NCBI GenBank assembly: GCA_943372995.1
Contig: CALSAQ010000007.1
Span: 1-64,000 of the forward strand
From: CAJBVG01 sp943372995
GTDB lineage: Bacteria > Bacteroidota > Bacteroidia > Sphingobacteriales > Sphingobacteriaceae
Direction of reading: 5' to 3'
DNA length: 64,000 bases
Positions 51,336 to 60,711 of this stretch are shown piece by piece. The stretch's first letter is position 1, and every line of letters starts with the position of its first letter. Position numbers and translations under genes: made by a program. The notes beneath the pieces are model-generated. The model was not told where the DNA came from, did not search any database, and worked only from the letters and a program-made list of their open reading frames with translations.

Positions 51336-51347
51336 TCGATTGCATTT
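51311..51347. terminator. Bidirectional hairpin overlapping the aminotransferase 3' end
   Basis: AAATGCAATCGAT (51311-51323) and ATCGATTGCATTT (51335-51347) are exact 13-bp complements around an 11-base loop. The left arm is coding and the stop codon is at the loop/right-arm junction. T-rich sequence follows, and the convergent OmpA-family gene ends 11 bases away, so it probably serves both genes. Confidence 0.7.
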
Positions 51348-51357
51348 AATTGTAATT

Positions 51358-52869
51358 TTATTTTAGAAATAATTCCATTTCTACTCTTCTATTTTCTGTT
51401 CTACCAGCTGGTGTTTCATTAGTTGTTATTGGTTTTGATGAACCATATCCAACTGCTTCTAACCTGCTTTCAGAAATACCTTTACTCATCAAATATGATT
51501 TTACTGCATCAACTCTTGCTTGAGATAAATATAGATTAGATTCGTCGTTACCCGAATTGTCGGTATGACCCAACATTCTTAAACTGTAATCGTTGTATTC
51601 TTTTAGAATCGCAACCACTTCATTTAACATTGGATACGATTTAGGTCTAATTATCGATTTACTAGATTCGAACAGAATGCTTCTAGCTGCAAATTCTAAT
51701 CTTTTTTTCACTTCTTCCTTCACAACTTTTTTAGGTGCAGGACACCCTCCAAAATTAACATCACCAGCAACTTTAGGGCACTTATCTTTTGAATCTACTA
51801 CACCATCGCCATCAGTATCTAAAGGGCAACCTTTATCATCTACTTTTATCCCTTTTTCGGTTGCAACACATTTATCGTTTGCATCATCAACACCATCACC
51901 ATCGGTATCAGGACATCCTTGGAAAATATCCAAGCCTTTTACGTTAGGGCATTTGTCTTTAGCATCTTCGATTCCATCACCATCAGTATCAGGACATCCT
52001 TCAAACCTAGCTAAACCAGGTACATCCGGGCATTTATCATTTTCATCTATAATACCATCATTATCTTTATCAGGACATCCACCAGTTTTAACTGTACCAG
52101 CTAAATCTTTACATTTATCTTGATAATCGGGTATATTATCTGCATCAGAATCTAATGCTTTTCCTTGCTTATCAACCATCACACCTGGAGGAGTGTTGGG
52201 CTCAATATCTTTATCATCAACTACACCATCACCATCAGTATCTACTGCTTTTTTAAAGTTAAATACAAGACCTAAAGAATGTACTAAAGCAATGTCATTG
52301 TAATTATCGGTACCAGGATTACCATCCCAAGCATCATTTTGAATCCAATTAACCATCGACGATAATTCAATACCCACTCTGTCATTAATTCTCATCATTA
52401 CACCACCACCTGTTTGTAAATTTATTGCATTTTCTGCTTTAGTCAACTTAGTTGAATTTACATGAACACCACCAAAACCTGCTAACAGGAAAGGGTTAAA
52501 CCTAGCTTCTTGTTTTAAGATATATCCATTAGCTAAATTGTATCTTAAATTTACATTTAAGGATGCCATATCCGCAGAAAAATCTGTTCCGTTTTTCGGC
52601 TTGTAATCTACTGCAAACAACTGAATACGTTGTTCTACTGTAAACGAAGGGTTTAAATACTCCGACAAATAAGCTCCGAATCGAGGTTGATTGTAGTTAA
52701 ATTTATAAAGATTTGTTTTGTTAGTATAATCTCCATCGTACTCAGATACATTGCCAAATACACCTATTTTTAGTCCAGGCGAATAAAACCCTTGACTATT
52801 TACTCTTGTTGTTACCAGTAGTAATATTGAAATTACCGTAAGACTACTGTATCGAATTAAACTTTTCAT
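51358..52869 (-). CDS. OmpA-family protein with thrombospondin type 3 repeats
   Basis: The 503-aa outer-membrane protein has a signal peptide (about 1-25). An N-terminal barrel (about 26-210) ends near VHSLGLVFNFKK. About six Ca-binding thrombospondin type 3 repeats follow (DTDGDGVVDDKDIEPN, CPDTDGDGIEDAKDKCPNVK; about 213-380). The C-terminal OmpA domain is ARSILFESSKSIIRPKSY, MLGHTDNSGNDESNLYLSQA and RVDAVKSYLMSKGISESRLE. The Asp and Arg expected to bind peptidoglycan are present. It anchors the outer membrane to the cell wall. It is transcribed alone. Confidence 0.92.
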   Translation of the reverse strand: MKSLIRYSSLTVISILLLVTTRVNSQGFYSPGLKIGVFGNVSEYDGDYTNKTNLYKFNYNQPRFGAYLSEYLNPSFTVEQRIQLFAVDYKPKNGTDFSADMASLNVNLRYNLANGYILKQEARFNPFLLAGFGGVHVNSTKLTKAENAINLQTGGGVMMRINDRVGIELSSMVNWIQNDAWDGNPGTDNYNDIALVHSLGLVFNFKKAVDTDGDGVVDDKDIEPNTPPGVMVDKQGKALDSDADNIPDYQDKCKDLAGTVKTGGCPDKDNDGIIDENDKCPDVPGLARFEGCPDTDGDGIEDAKDKCPNVKGLDIFQGCPDTDGDGVDDANDKCVATEKGIKVDDKGCPLDTDGDGVVDSKDKCPKVAGDVNFGGCPAPKKVVKEEVKKRLEFAARSILFESSKSIIRPKSYPMLNEVVAILKEYNDYSLRMLGHTDNSGNDESNLYLSQARVDAVKSYLMSKGISESRLEAVGYGSSKPITTNETPAGRTENRRVEMELFLK

Positions 52870-52979
52870 AATTTTTTGATTTCTTTAAAATTAGATAAAT
52901 CACACCCGGAAGTCTTACACATTAAACTATTGATGTTACACAAATCCTACATTCTGTTTTTTTTACCTAGTTTTGCTTC

Positions 52980-53687
52980 ATGAATAAGCGTTTATACTTA
53001 ATCCCTGTTTCTTTAGATGAAGAAACACCGATAACAACAACACTACCAAACGATGCAATAGAGATAATTAAACGTTTAACCATCTTTATTGTAGAAAATG
53101 AAAAAACTGCTAGGGCTTATTTAAAAAAAATTGGAATTACTACACCACAAAAAGATTTAACTATAGTACTTCACAGTAAAAAAGACAAATTATCCATCTC
53201 ACAATATTTTAAATTGTTTGAAAGTACAGATGAAATCGGTTTAATGTCGGAAGCAGGTTGCCCAGGCATTGCCGATCCTGGTGCTGAAGTAATACGAGAA
53301 GCACATAAGAGAAATATAGAGGTATTTCCATTTGTTGGCCCTTCATCTATCTTAATGGCATTAATGTCATCGGGTTTTAACGGACAGCAATTCACTTTTG
53401 TAGGTTATTTACCAATAGATAAAACAGATCGATTAAAAAGAATAAAAGACTTAGAAATGGTGAGCGAGAAATACAACATCACTCAAATTTTTATTGAAAC
53501 TCCTTTTCGCAATAATCATTTGTTTGATGATATTATTAAAACCTGTAAGCCAAATACGTCATTATCAATTGGGGTAGATATTACAGGCGCGAATCAGAGT
53601 TTAAAAACAATGAGTATAGCAGAGTGGAAAAATAACAAGCCTGAATTACATAAAAGGCCAGCTGTATTTGTTTTGTATGGGAGATGA
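52980..53687 (+). CDS. rsmI: RsmI-like SAM-dependent (tetrapyrrole-methylase-fold) methyltransferase
   Basis: The 235-aa protein fits the RsmI branch, which 2'-O-methylates C1402 of 16S rRNA. It has MNKRLYLIPVSLDEETPITT, GLMSEAGCPGIADPGAEVIR (SAM site), FPFVGPSSILMALMSSGFNG, FVGYLPIDKTDRLKRIKDLE and FIETPFRNNHLFDDII. It is shorter than E. coli RsmI (about 286 aa) because it lacks the C-terminal extension, as in a second Bacteroidota subgroup. Another member of the fold acting elsewhere is possible. A TAGTTTTG -7-like box ends five bases before the ATG. Confidence 0.78.
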   Translation: MNKRLYLIPVSLDEETPITTTLPNDAIEIIKRLTIFIVENEKTARAYLKKIGITTPQKDLTIVLHSKKDKLSISQYFKLFESTDEIGLMSEAGCPGIADPGAEVIREAHKRNIEVFPFVGPSSILMALMSSGFNGQQFTFVGYLPIDKTDRLKRIKDLEMVSEKYNITQIFIETPFRNNHLFDDIIKTCKPNTSLSIGVDITGANQSLKTMSIAEWKNNKPELHKRPAVFVLYGR

Positions 53688-53693
53688 TTATTT

Positions 53694-53763
53694 ATGCAGG
53701 ATTAAATAAAAACCTGCATTTATTAAACCAACTGGTGGCACGACTTAAGTCGTGCCACCAGTT
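53694..53763. repeat. Palindromic repeat element, copy 2 (complete)
   Basis: A hairpin with arms ATGCAGG and CCTGCAT (53694-53719) is followed by a 10-base spacer and a 34-bp perfect palindrome (53730-53763) with arms AACTGGTGGCACGACTT and its complement. About 60 bases match the window's first 62 bases in reverse orientation with one difference. It lies between two convergent genes, directly after rsmI. Confidence 0.9.
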
Positions 53764-53781
53764 AAGAATAACCAATGAATC

Positions 53782-56001
53782 TCAATCAAAATAATAATTA
53801 TCCACCATCACTTCCTTCCCCTTCTCTACACCCAAAACTTTTAAATTAACCGACTTTATCAACAAATTATCTATAGTATCGTTTTCTGAATTTATACTGT
53901 ATTTTATTCCTCTGCAATTTTCATCAAATTCGAAAATATTCGACACCCGTAACCATCCATTATTCACATTACTAAATACACCACAATCAAAAGATTTCTT
54001 TTCTATAAGATTCTTATTCTTATCAAAAGTCTCTAGTGTTAATTTTGGAACAATCTTTTTATTTGAAAGCTTTAACCAAAACGAACATTCGTATTTTCCA
54101 TAGCCATACAAATCACTTTCAAATAACAAACTATTGTTTCGATCAATTGCATTAATACTAGTTTTATCATACGTATTCCAATAATACCAATCGTGTTTAC
54201 CAAGAACATGCTTTCCTTTCTTTTCAATCACCATCTCTGTTCCGTCTTTTTTATATTCACGAGTTTTTAGTTTATTAGGTGACAAAGAGTAATATTTAAA
54301 TCCATTTTTATCTGAAAATAAAAATGTAGCATTTGATAACACATATTTCTCCCCAGAATTCAAATCTTCGTCCTTTGTAACAATCAAAATTTCTTTGGGT
54401 AAAAGCTCATTGATATATTTATCTCTATTAATCAAAGAATCCGAAACAAAACTAGCAAGTTTTAATGTTTGTGATAATGATGTTCTAGATAACATCGTGG
54501 CGTTTAATCCTAAACCTGTTATTGAAGATAATTTCATCGACTGAAAGACAACTCCTCCAGCATCGTTATGTATTCCTATAACCTCTGACCCTATTAAATA
54601 TATTGGTAATGGTAATATTGACTGAAATCTATTCGTGTTAATACCTAGATTCTTAAACTCATTTAACAAACTATTATCATAATAACTTGAAGCATACTTA
54701 TTGTTGATTTTTTTTATTGTATGCATATTATTTATATAAGCTTCAACAAACCAAATAGACAATAAGCCTACAACTAATACTAATGCTATTTTTTTTCTGT
54801 TTTGTATACAATATTTTCTGTAAAGTAAGAAAAGATAATACGCCGAATATATTGTAAAGACTGAATAAAAAACCCAAGCAAATCTACCCAAAGATCTAAA
54901 CTGTTTTATGGCTGGAAATACTTCTAATAAGAAACTCAAACCAAATCTGAATGGCATTGCCATAGCAAACAATAAAATTAATATAGAACACAAGAGTGCT
55001 GTTCTCAATTCAGATGGTAAAACTGGTTTGAAAATTAGCTTGTACTTTTTTCTTTTAATGTATTTTACAATTTTAATTAAGGAAAGAATAAAGATTACTG
55101 CACCTAACATACCAACATAACTTCTCGATTCTATGTCGGTACTTCTTACTTTTATCACACTATTCCAAATGTCTAAAAAAGGAGAAAACACAGGAATAAA
55201 CAATCCCTCAAACCTAGTGGCAAAATCATATAAGCCCCAAGGATTAGTGGGTCTATCTGATATAGTATCTACTGATTTAAATATTATTTGTTGTATTACT
55301 GCTGGACTTAGTGATAAAATGAGGTAAAGAAAAAACTTCGACCATTTAAAGTTTGAGTATAATAAATGGCAAATAGAATATACCAAAACAAATAGTGATC
55401 CTATAAGGATATAATACGGATGAATAAATCCAAAAAATAAATTATATATAAATATATAAAGTGAATACTTATAAGAAAATCCTTTTTCAAAGGTTCTAAT
55501 TAACAAATACCATAAAATTGGGACAAAACATACATACCCTAGTGCATAATGTCCAGTAAATCTTTCTATTTGAGGAGAAAGAAAAGCTATAATTATTGCA
55601 ACTGTTCCCGAATAAATAGGCGGTAATAATAATCTTCTTGAAATTAAGTAATAGAATAACGCTGCAAGGCATATCGAGAATAACATCAGAAAATTATATA
55701 TACCAATAGTATAATTCACAATTGATGGATTAATTTTCTTTAACAAAAGAATTAACCACGATAAACTCGGTTGATTATCTGTGTAAGAAACAATTTCTCC
55801 ATAAGGAGAATTCTGTGAATGGGTATGAAAACTAAAATTTTCATGTTTAACAAAGAAGTGTGATGTATAATAGTTTTTGATTCCATCGCCTGTTGATGAA
55901 AACAAATAAGAATTAGGGCTCAACAAAATATCGTTGTAAAAAACAAGTAATATAATTATTGAGGTAATTATTACTAATATTTTGTATTTATACTCTTTCA
56001 T
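53782..56001 (-). CDS. Large polytopic membrane protein with C-terminal extracytoplasmic domain
   Basis: The 739-aa protein has about eleven to twelve hydrophobic helices over the first 430 residues. The first periplasmic loop is long and polar (SPNSYLFSSTGDGIKNYYTS, then SPYGEIVSYTDNQPSLSWLI) with acidic residues, as in GT-C glycosyltransferases and YfhO-like proteins. The remaining 300 residues are soluble and end in a beta-sandwich-like stretch (YGKYECSFWLKLSNKKIVPK, FDENCRGIKYSINSENDTID). It is possibly a polyprenyl-linked sugar transferase or a surface-polysaccharide protein. I do not recognise the exact family. Confidence 0.65.
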   Translation of the reverse strand: MKEYKYKILVIITSIIILLVFYNDILLSPNSYLFSSTGDGIKNYYTSHFFVKHENFSFHTHSQNSPYGEIVSYTDNQPSLSWLILLLKKINPSIVNYTIGIYNFLMLFSICLAALFYYLISRRLLLPPIYSGTVAIIIAFLSPQIERFTGHYALGYVCFVPILWYLLIRTFEKGFSYKYSLYIFIYNLFFGFIHPYYILIGSLFVLVYSICHLLYSNFKWSKFFLYLILSLSPAVIQQIIFKSVDTISDRPTNPWGLYDFATRFEGLFIPVFSPFLDIWNSVIKVRSTDIESRSYVGMLGAVIFILSLIKIVKYIKRKKYKLIFKPVLPSELRTALLCSILILLFAMAMPFRFGLSFLLEVFPAIKQFRSLGRFAWVFYSVFTIYSAYYLFLLYRKYCIQNRKKIALVLVVGLLSIWFVEAYINNMHTIKKINNKYASSYYDNSLLNEFKNLGINTNRFQSILPLPIYLIGSEVIGIHNDAGGVVFQSMKLSSITGLGLNATMLSRTSLSQTLKLASFVSDSLINRDKYINELLPKEILIVTKDEDLNSGEKYVLSNATFLFSDKNGFKYYSLSPNKLKTREYKKDGTEMVIEKKGKHVLGKHDWYYWNTYDKTSINAIDRNNSLLFESDLYGYGKYECSFWLKLSNKKIVPKLTLETFDKNKNLIEKKSFDCGVFSNVNNGWLRVSNIFEFDENCRGIKYSINSENDTIDNLLIKSVNLKVLGVEKGKEVMVDNYYFD

Positions 56002-56113
56002 GGGTCACTGTTTGTGAAGTAGTAAATATATTTCTATTTATTGAATATTTTTTCTGTTTATAATATTTAAAATTCAGCAAGTATGCTTACATTTATTCTC
56101 TCTATTTAATAAC

Positions 56114-57388
56114 ATGTCTACTCCATTAGCCGAACGTTTAAGACCAACTACATTAGATGACTATATTGGTCAGGAACATTTAATTGGTAAAAATGCCGTT
56201 TTAAGAAAAGCTATTGAATCAGGTGTAATTCCTTCCATGATATTTTGGGGGCCTCCTGGTGTAGGTAAAACAACTCTTGCCAATATTATATCTCATACAT
56301 TAAATAGACCTTTCTATTCGCTCAGTGCTATCAATTCGGGAGTAAAAGATATTCGTGAAGTTATTGATAAAGCGAAAAGCCATTCTTTTTTTGGTTCACA
56401 AAACCCCATACTATTTATCGATGAGATTCATCGTTTTAGTAAATCACAACAAGACTCTTTGCTTGGTGCTGTAGAAAAAGGTATTGTTACTCTGATTGGT
56501 GCAACCACTGAAAATCCATCGTTTGAAGTTATCTCTGCTTTACTCTCTAGATGTCAAGTATATATTCTAAAATCCTTAGATAAAAATGATTTAATAAAAA
56601 TGTTAAATCAATCGATAGAGAAAGATAAATGGCTACAAGAATATTCAATAGAATTAGTAGAACATGAAGCATTATTAAGACTCTCTGGTGGCGATGGTCG
56701 TAAACTATTAAATATTTTTGAGCTCGTAATACAATCGTTCGATACTAAAAAATGTATTATCGATAATGATTATGTGATGAGTATTGTACAACAAAATTTA
56801 GCTTTGTACGATAAAGCTGGTGAGCAACATTATGATATTATTTCAGCATTTATTAAATCAATAAGAGGGAGTGATCCTAATGCTGGATTATACTGGCTTG
56901 CTAGAATGATAGAAGGGGGAGAAGATCCATTGTTTATCGCTCGTCGGTTGGTAATATTAGCATCCGAAGATATAGGCAATGCAAATCCAAATGCTTTACT
57001 ATTAGCAAACTCTTGTTTCCAAGCAGTTAATCTAATTGGTATGCCAGAATCAAGAATTATACTTGCTCAAGCTGTTACTTATCTGGCAAGTTCTCCTAAA
57101 AGTAATTCTTCTTATGAAGGAATAGAAAATGCCATAGCTACTGTTAAAGCTACTGGTGATTTACCTGTACCACTTGCAATACGTAATGCGCCTACAAAAC
57201 TTATGAAGGATTTGGGCTATGGTAAAGATTATAAATACAGCCATGCCTACGACGGAAATTTTGAAGAACAAGAATATTTACCAAAAGAATTATCAGGAAC
57301 AAAGTTTTACGAACCTGGAAATAATAATAGAGAATTAGAATTAAGAAAATTCTTAAACTCTCTATGGAAAGATAAATACAATTATTAA
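56114..57388 (+). CDS. rarA: Replication-associated recombination protein A (RarA/MgsA)
   Basis: RarA is an AAA+ ATPase related to clamp loaders that acts at stalled replication forks. The 424-aa protein has PLAERLRPTTLDDYIGQEHL, Walker A FWGPPGVGKTTLANIIS (about 44-60), Walker B ILFIDEIHRFSKSQQDSLL (about 96-114), GATTENPSFEVISALLSRCQ, the MgsA C-terminal SIRGSDPNAGLYWLARMIEG and FIARRLVILASEDIGNANP. It is full length. Its stop overlaps the ATG of the ATP-grasp gene by one base. Confidence 0.95.
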   Translation: MSTPLAERLRPTTLDDYIGQEHLIGKNAVLRKAIESGVIPSMIFWGPPGVGKTTLANIISHTLNRPFYSLSAINSGVKDIREVIDKAKSHSFFGSQNPILFIDEIHRFSKSQQDSLLGAVEKGIVTLIGATTENPSFEVISALLSRCQVYILKSLDKNDLIKMLNQSIEKDKWLQEYSIELVEHEALLRLSGGDGRKLLNIFELVIQSFDTKKCIIDNDYVMSIVQQNLALYDKAGEQHYDIISAFIKSIRGSDPNAGLYWLARMIEGGEDPLFIARRLVILASEDIGNANPNALLLANSCFQAVNLIGMPESRIILAQAVTYLASSPKSNSSYEGIENAIATVKATGDLPVPLAIRNAPTKLMKDLGYGKDYKYSHAYDGNFEEQEYLPKELSGTKFYEPGNNNRELELRKFLNSLWKDKYNY

Positions 57389-58263
57389 TGAAAATTGCTA
57401 TTGCTACTTATGAAGATACAGGAAGATATTTATCTCTTGTACCCAATGAAGATCAAATGTTAGTAGATCTTTTCAGTTCTAATAACCACGATGTAGAATT
57501 AAAGGTTTGGGACGATACCAATGTCGACTGGACTATTTATGATGTTGTTATTATTAAATCAACTTGGGATTATTTTATTGGTAAAATTGAAAAGTTCTAC
57601 GATTGGTTAAATTATCTTAAGTTAAATAATATAAATTGCTTAAATCATCCTGATATAATAAAATGGAATGCAGATAAACACTACTTATTAGACATCCATA
57701 AAAGCGGATTGAATATTGTTCCAAGTATTATTATTGAAAAAAATGAACCTATAAACATCTATGAATGGTTTGAAAAGTTGGATTCGGATGAAATAATAAT
57801 AAAACCAACAATTAGTGGTGGTGCAATGAATACTCTTAGAGTAAATAAAGAAACTATCCATAACCATTTAGTAGATATTAATAAATGGTTAGGCGAACAA
57901 GCTTATTTAATACAACCTTTAAAAAAAGAAATTCTTACTGAAGGAGAGTGGTCCTTTTTATTTTTTAATGGTGTTTTTTCTCATCACTTATTAAAAGTAG
58001 CTAAAGAGGGTGACTTTAGAATCCAACATTTCTTCGGTGGAAAAATTACAGTACCAAAAGTAAATGAAAATTTAATTAAAGAAGCCCAAAAATATGTAGA
58101 TAACTTTGCAAAAGGTTGTTTATATGCCAGAGTAGATGGGGTTGTTTCTAATGATAAGTTTGAGTTAATGGAATTAGAACTTATCGAACCCTATATGTTT
58201 TTCTTTACAAATGAAAAATCATTAAACAATTATTACTCGGCTTTTAAATCACTTGTTTCTTAA
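57388..58263 (+). CDS. ATP-grasp domain protein
   Basis: The 291-aa protein is weakly similar to RimK/glutathione-synthetase-type ATP-grasp ligases. It has an N-terminal segment (MKIAIATYEDTGRYLSLVPN, IKSTWDYFIG), an ATP-binding strand EIIIKPTISGGAMNTLRV, AYLIQPLKKEILTEGEWSFL, and the metal-ligand end YARVDGVVSNDKFELMELEL. It probably forms an amide bond with carboxylate activation, but the substrate is unknown. It is translationally coupled to rarA (TAATG overlap), though there is no obvious functional link. Confidence 0.78.
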   Translation: MKIAIATYEDTGRYLSLVPNEDQMLVDLFSSNNHDVELKVWDDTNVDWTIYDVVIIKSTWDYFIGKIEKFYDWLNYLKLNNINCLNHPDIIKWNADKHYLLDIHKSGLNIVPSIIIEKNEPINIYEWFEKLDSDEIIIKPTISGGAMNTLRVNKETIHNHLVDINKWLGEQAYLIQPLKKEILTEGEWSFLFFNGVFSHHLLKVAKEGDFRIQHFFGGKITVPKVNENLIKEAQKYVDNFAKGCLYARVDGVVSNDKFELMELELIEPYMFFFTNEKSLNNYYSAFKSLVS

Positions 58264-58282
58264 TACTTCTAAACCAGTTAAT

Positions 58283-58993
58283 CTAATCTTTGTAGCTGAA
58301 GAATTTAGTTTTTAGTGTGAATTCGTTTTTCTGAAAAATTATATTGTCGCTATTCTCATTGGTTATATTTGGCAATCCTAATAATTTAAAGTTAAATGAT
58401 ATCGGTGCTTTTTGTTTAAACACATTTTTATCCACGAACAAACCTATTGGTACCGATAACTCATATATTAAGTAATCGTTTTCATCGAACTTTAAAGATG
58501 TTTTTATATTTAATCTATTTTGAGAATTGATTACAACATCTGATAAACCATTTTTAAAACCTATCAGTCTTATACTCTTACTAATCTCTAATAACCTTTG
58601 CTTATTAGCTTTATAATCCATATTTGAAGTTATTCCTGTAAGAGAATAGCTATATTGATCATTGTTTTCTCTATCAATACTGTATGGAAAAATAATTGTA
58701 ATAGGATAATTTGATTTTCCGAGAGTGTCAATGTTTATTTCTAAACCACCCCGAAATAACTTCATTTGATTAACAGTATCTTTCAGTTTTAACAAAAAGT
58801 ATACATTGTTTTTATCGTTTGAGATTGTGCACTCGATGTTTGAGCTTGGGTCAATATAATTTGTCTGATTATTCCAATCGTTTGTATACCCGTCTATTGT
58901 TATTTTATTGTTAAAACTTAATACGCTGACATTCTCAGTTTTGCACGAAAAAAGAGTTAAGCCAAGCGTACAAGCTAATAATATGTTTTTCAT
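58283..58993 (-). CDS. Lipoprotein with CBM9/DOMON-like domain
   Basis: The 236-aa protein has a lipoprotein signal (LGLTLFSC, Cys at about 17). The mature part opens NKITIDGYTNDWNNQTNYID and continues with SNDKNNVYFLLKLKD, matching the start of the CBM9/DOMON-like sandwich (ldGk.dDW....) seen in carbohydrate-binding or haem-binding exported proteins. Downstream sequence is strand-rich with no clear catalytic residues. It is monocistronic, with 106 bases to the next gene. Function is unknown. Confidence 0.65.
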   Translation of the reverse strand: MKNILLACTLGLTLFSCKTENVSVLSFNNKITIDGYTNDWNNQTNYIDPSSNIECTISNDKNNVYFLLKLKDTVNQMKLFRGGLEINIDTLGKSNYPITIIFPYSIDRENNDQYSYSLTGITSNMDYKANKQRLLEISKSIRLIGFKNGLSDVVINSQNRLNIKTSLKFDENDYLIYELSVPIGLFVDKNVFKQKAPISFNFKLLGLPNITNENSDNIIFQKNEFTLKTKFFSYKD

Positions 58994-59099
58994 TTGGTAG
59001 AATGATTATTATATTTATTATTCGCCTATATCTTCGCACATTGACAAAATTAATGCCAATTATATAAAAACTCTTATACGTGATATTATTTTTTTTGTT

Positions 59100-60512
59100 T
59101 TAATTATTTTTAGATTGACAAGAAAAATTAGTTTTAGGAACATTTGTTTTACTAATTGCATTAAATCCTCCTGCTATTTCTGTAAAATTATTCCAGCCTC
59201 TAGCTTTTAATATTGAAGCAGTTATCATACTTCTATAACCCCCTGCACAATGTAAAAAGAAGTGACTATCTTTTGGATAAGAAGCAATGTTTTCGTTTAT
59301 AAAGTCTAATGGTGCATTATTTGCATTTTCCACATGTTCTGCTTCAAACTCACTTTCTCTTCTAACATCTATGACTAAATCTTTAGACGTGTTTAGTTTT
59401 TCTGCAAACTCTTCTGCTGAGATTCTATTTATCGTATCCACTTCTTTCCCTTCTTGTTTCCATGTCTCAAATCCTCCTTTTAGATAGCCAATAACAAAAT
59501 CATAACCCACTCTCGCTAATCGCATTACCGTTTCCTCTTCTTTACCCAAATCAGTAATTAGCAATATTTGTTGTTTAACATCTGGTATAAGTGCTCCTAC
59601 CCAAGGTGCAAACTGACCATCCAAGCCTATATTAATAGAATTAGGAACAAAACCTTTTCTAAAAACATCCGCATTTCTAGTATCTAACATCACAGCATCC
59701 GTTTCATTAGCAGCTACTTCAAACTCTGTGGCTGTCATTGCTGTTAACCCTCTCTTCATCACGTCTTCTATATTGTCATATCCGTTTTTATTTAAAGCCA
59801 CGTTTAAAGGAAAATATGCTGGCGGTGGTAGCAAACCATCTGTTACTTCTTTAACAAATTCCTCTTCTGTCATGTTAGCACGTAAAGCGTAATTAAATTG
59901 CTTTTGTTCTCCAATTGTCGAAACCGTTTCTTTACTCATGTTTTTTCCACATGCTGAACCTGCTCCGTGTGCTGGATAAACCACAACATCATCTGCTAGA
60001 ACCATCACTTTTGTACGCAACGAATGGTATAAAGTGGCTGCAAGTTGCTCTTGAGTCATATGTGCTGCTTTTTGTGCCAAATCTGGTCTCCCTACGTCTC
60101 CAATAAATAAAGTATCTCCTGTAAAAATTGAATGATCTTTACCATTTTCATCAATCAACAGATAGCATGTACTTTCTATGGTATGCCCAGGTGTATGAAT
60201 AACTTTGATTTTTATATCACCAACCTCTAATAATTCTCCATCCTTCGATATATGAGCCTCAAAACTCGGTGATGCCGTTGGACCGTACACTATTTTTGCT
60301 CCACTAGCTTTTGCTAAATCAACATGACCGCTTACAAAATCAGCATGAAAATGTGTCTCTAGTACATATTTGATTTTTACTCCATCTTTATTTGCCCTAT
60401 CTAAATATGGTTTTATCTCTCTTAATGGGTCTATAATCACCGCTTCACTTCCACTTACTATATAATATGCTCCTTGAGCTAAACATCCTGTGTAAATTTG
60501 TTCTATTTTCAT
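59100..60512 (-). CDS. Metallo-beta-lactamase/rhodanese fusion (persulfide dioxygenase-like)
   Basis: The 470-aa protein has an N-terminal MBL domain (about 1-245: ETHFHADFVSGHVDLA, HTPGHTIESTCYLLID, GDTLFIGDVGRPDLA, YPAHGAGSACGKNMS) of the ETHE1-like persulfide dioxygenase type. Two C-terminal rhodanese domains follow. The second (about 370-460) has the active Cys in FFLHCAGGYRSMITASIL. The first (about 265-355) has LLITDLGKEEETVMRLARVG instead, so it lacks Cys. It is probably a sulfur-oxidation or sulfide-detoxification enzyme. ATG 60512 is the family start; a TTG 20 codons upstream is rejected. Confidence 0.88.
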   Translation of the reverse strand: MKIEQIYTGCLAQGAYYIVSGSEAVIIDPLREIKPYLDRANKDGVKIKYVLETHFHADFVSGHVDLAKASGAKIVYGPTASPSFEAHISKDGELLEVGDIKIKVIHTPGHTIESTCYLLIDENGKDHSIFTGDTLFIGDVGRPDLAQKAAHMTQEQLAATLYHSLRTKVMVLADDVVVYPAHGAGSACGKNMSKETVSTIGEQKQFNYALRANMTEEEFVKEVTDGLLPPPAYFPLNVALNKNGYDNIEDVMKRGLTAMTATEFEVAANETDAVMLDTRNADVFRKGFVPNSINIGLDGQFAPWVGALIPDVKQQILLITDLGKEEETVMRLARVGYDFVIGYLKGGFETWKQEGKEVDTINRISAEEFAEKLNTSKDLVIDVRRESEFEAEHVENANNAPLDFINENIASYPKDSHFFLHCAGGYRSMITASILKARGWNNFTEIAGGFNAISKTNVPKTNFSCQSKNN

Positions 60513-60528
60513 ATGCAATCTTTTTTTA

Positions 60529-60536
60529 CAAATGTA
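60529..60536 (-). promoter_or_regulatory. -7 promoter box for the MBL/rhodanese gene
   Basis: On the minus strand it reads TACATTTG (TAnnTTTG), 16 bases before the ATG at 60512. Confidence 0.45.
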
Positions 60537-60711
60537 TATCCTGTTTATTAAATCTAATATGACTTTTGTCACATAGGCACTTTACAAAGTACGTCAATTA
60601 ATGACTTATTAACAATTTTTACATAAAAGGGTTGTACTCTGTAATAATATTTTTTCGTTTGTAAATGGGCTCTATTGGTATTATTTCAGTAATTTTATCG
60701 TTCTGAGTAGT

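Noticed and set aside
51593..52123. 176-codon plus-strand frame opposite the thrombospondin repeats
   Set aside because: It arises from the repetitive Asp/Gly/Cys codons of the OmpA-family gene read in antisense; the protein is Ser/Pro low-complexity.
52968..52975. Promoter box for rsmI implying a leaderless mRNA
   Set aside because: TAGTTTTG fits the motif but ends only four bases before the ATG; initiation would fall at or inside the coding start, so it is too uncertain to list as a promoter.
53730..53763. Chromosome dimer resolution (dif) site or transposon end
   Set aside because: The palindrome is perfect and present in two copies, unlike the single asymmetric dif site; no transposase or target duplication is visible.
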